A stretch of DNA of 5,731 nt, taken from positions 1 to 5,731 of the forward strand of contig JBEKLA010000258.1 of the NCBI GenBank assembly GCA_050010455.1, in the 5' to 3' direction. Shown here piece after piece: positions 5,168-5,731 of the stretch. A program made the position numbers and the translations under genes. Numbering within the stretch: position 1 is the stretch's first letter; each line of letters opens with the position of its first letter. The notes beneath the pieces were generated by a model. The model saw only the letters and a list, made by a program, of their open reading frames with translations, ran no database searches and was not told where the DNA came from. The stretch is from DATJOQ01 sp050010455. GTDB taxonomy: Bacteria; Desulfobacterota; Binatia; Binatales; Binataceae.

Positions 5168-5572
5168 CGCCAGTTTGTCTTCGTACAGCCGATCAAGCGT
5201 ACGCTCCAGGATTCGCGTCCATTGCTCCATCGGCGTGGAGCCAAACATTTCCTCGTAGAGACGGTGAAAGACTTGGCAAACTGACCTGCGCAGTTCGAAA
5301 TCCAGTACACTGCGGGCGCGCACGAGCATGATCAAACGCGCGATCGTTAAAGCCAGGTAGGCAACCGCGCAACACAAGATGGGCTTCGGAAGCTTGAATG
5401 CATCTCGGAATGTGTTGACGCTTTCGATCGCGAGGATCACTAATGCGAGGTTCGCGAAAAGATCGAGCAGGTCGGCGGACTGAAAAAACAAGCGCGGCCG
5501 TGTCCGTGCCGCATGGCATCCGGAGCAATTAATAGCTCTGGGCGTCGCCTCGGGCGATCCTTGGGGCTTCAT
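5162..5572 (-). CDS. Small membrane protein of unknown family with a CxxCH motif
   Basis: I do not recognise this protein. From ATG 5572 it has 136 residues: a hydrophilic N-terminus with CSGCH at 16-20, a hydrophobic helix at about 35-51 (LLDLFANLALVILAIESV), a short loop, a second helix at about 64-84 (PILCCAVAYLALTIARLIMLV), and a charged amphipathic tail (RRSVCQVFHRLYEEM to the end) that is probably cytoplasmic and could form a coiled coil. CxxCH is the heme c attachment motif, but without a signal peptide or cytochrome fold this may be chance or a metal site. ATG 5572 has AAGGA 9 nt upstream; ATG 5596, in the neighbouring repeat copy, is an alternative. The same frame has a TTG at 5716 and stays open to the window edge, but codons upstream of the repeats are clearly less GC-biased at third positions than the core, so I start it here. 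Its stop abuts the palindrome at 5135-5160. Confidence 0.5.
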   Translation of the reverse strand: MKPQGSPEATPRAINCSGCHAARTRPRLFFQSADLLDLFANLALVILAIESVNTFRDAFKLPKPILCCAVAYLALTIARLIMLVRARSVLDFELRRSVCQVFHRLYEEMFGSTPMEQWTRILERTLDRLYEDKLAE

Positions 5573-5604
5573 CCCATACAATCCTTGGGGCTTCATCCCG
5601 TATA
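5557..5604. repeat. 24-bp tandem repeat, two copies plus a partial third
   Basis: Copies at 5557-5580 and 5581-5604 share ATCCTTGGGGCTTCATCCC and differ at only two later positions (20 and 23). A partial third begins at 5608 (ATCCT) after three extra bases. The unit length is a multiple of three, so the minus-strand frame is kept and reads GMKPQGLY twice. On the minus strand each unit carries an AAGGA and an ATG, so the repeat duplicates a possible ribosome-binding site and start. Confidence 0.85.
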
Positions 5605-5731
5605 ACAATCCTAACAGCCCGTGGTGAAAGTCAGTGGCTACTCGAAGGGATCGCCAGAATTGATTGGTAATACTACAATGTGTTGCATGGCGATGGGGAC
5701 TGGGCGGGGTGAGCAAGGGTCGATGTGGGTA

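Noticed and set aside
4974..5258. Plus-strand 94-codon frame starting at TTG
   Set aside because: It runs through three hairpins and the 3' end of the membrane gene; no motif and no supported start.

Overview
The window is GC-rich bacterial DNA with G/C-heavy third codon positions. It looks like a chromosomal segment of a free-living, probably aerobic or microaerobic, soil or sediment bacterium. The gene set (PerR-type regulator, rubrerythrin, HdrD/GlpC-like Fe-S protein, DUF3501) occurs in several Proteobacteria-like and environmental lineages, so the sequence does not fix the taxon. There is no tRNA, rRNA, CRISPR array, transposase or phage gene.

Layout. Bases 144-1289 (minus) encode a secreted protein with a BON-like segment followed by a PA14-like domain. 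Bases 1290-1560 are a divergent intergenic region. Bases 1561-1830 (plus, the only plus-strand gene) encode a CopG/BrnA-type ribbon-helix-helix antitoxin with no toxin beside it. Bases 4950 down to 1862 (minus) hold a four-gene operon: a PerR/Fur regulator, a rubrerythrin without a rubredoxin domain, a 450-residue double-cluster Fe-S/CCG-domain protein and DUF3501. Bases 4994-5161 are an intergenic stretch with three consecutive hairpins, one flanked by short direct repeats like a small mobile palindrome. Bases 5162-5572 (minus) encode a small unrecognised two-helix membrane protein with a CSGCH motif. Its 5' end lies in a 24-bp in-frame tandem repeat, and the frame stays open to the window edge.

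How the genes work together. The central operon reads as a peroxide-response unit. The regulator has all five B. subtilis PerR regulatory ligands and all four zinc cysteines at one constant numbering offset (+13). A Fur/PerR-like box (4958-4972) overlaps the -10 of a good sigma70-type promoter directly in front of it, so autorepression is likely. Rubrerythrin would reduce peroxide, and having no rubredoxin domain it needs an outside electron donor. The Fe-S protein encoded next is the obvious candidate, with DUF3501 as a coupled partner of unknown function. perR-rbr and FeS-DUF3501 each overlap by 4 nt. Between rbr and the Fe-S gene lies a 184-nt spacer with a strong hairpin that could set different expression levels for the two halves.

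The most rewarding leads are this peroxide operon with its uncharacterised DUF3501 partner, the orphan antitoxin with an operator-like dyad, the hairpin with target-site-like repeats at a stop codon, and the tandem repeat that duplicates a ribosome-binding-site/start-codon pair.
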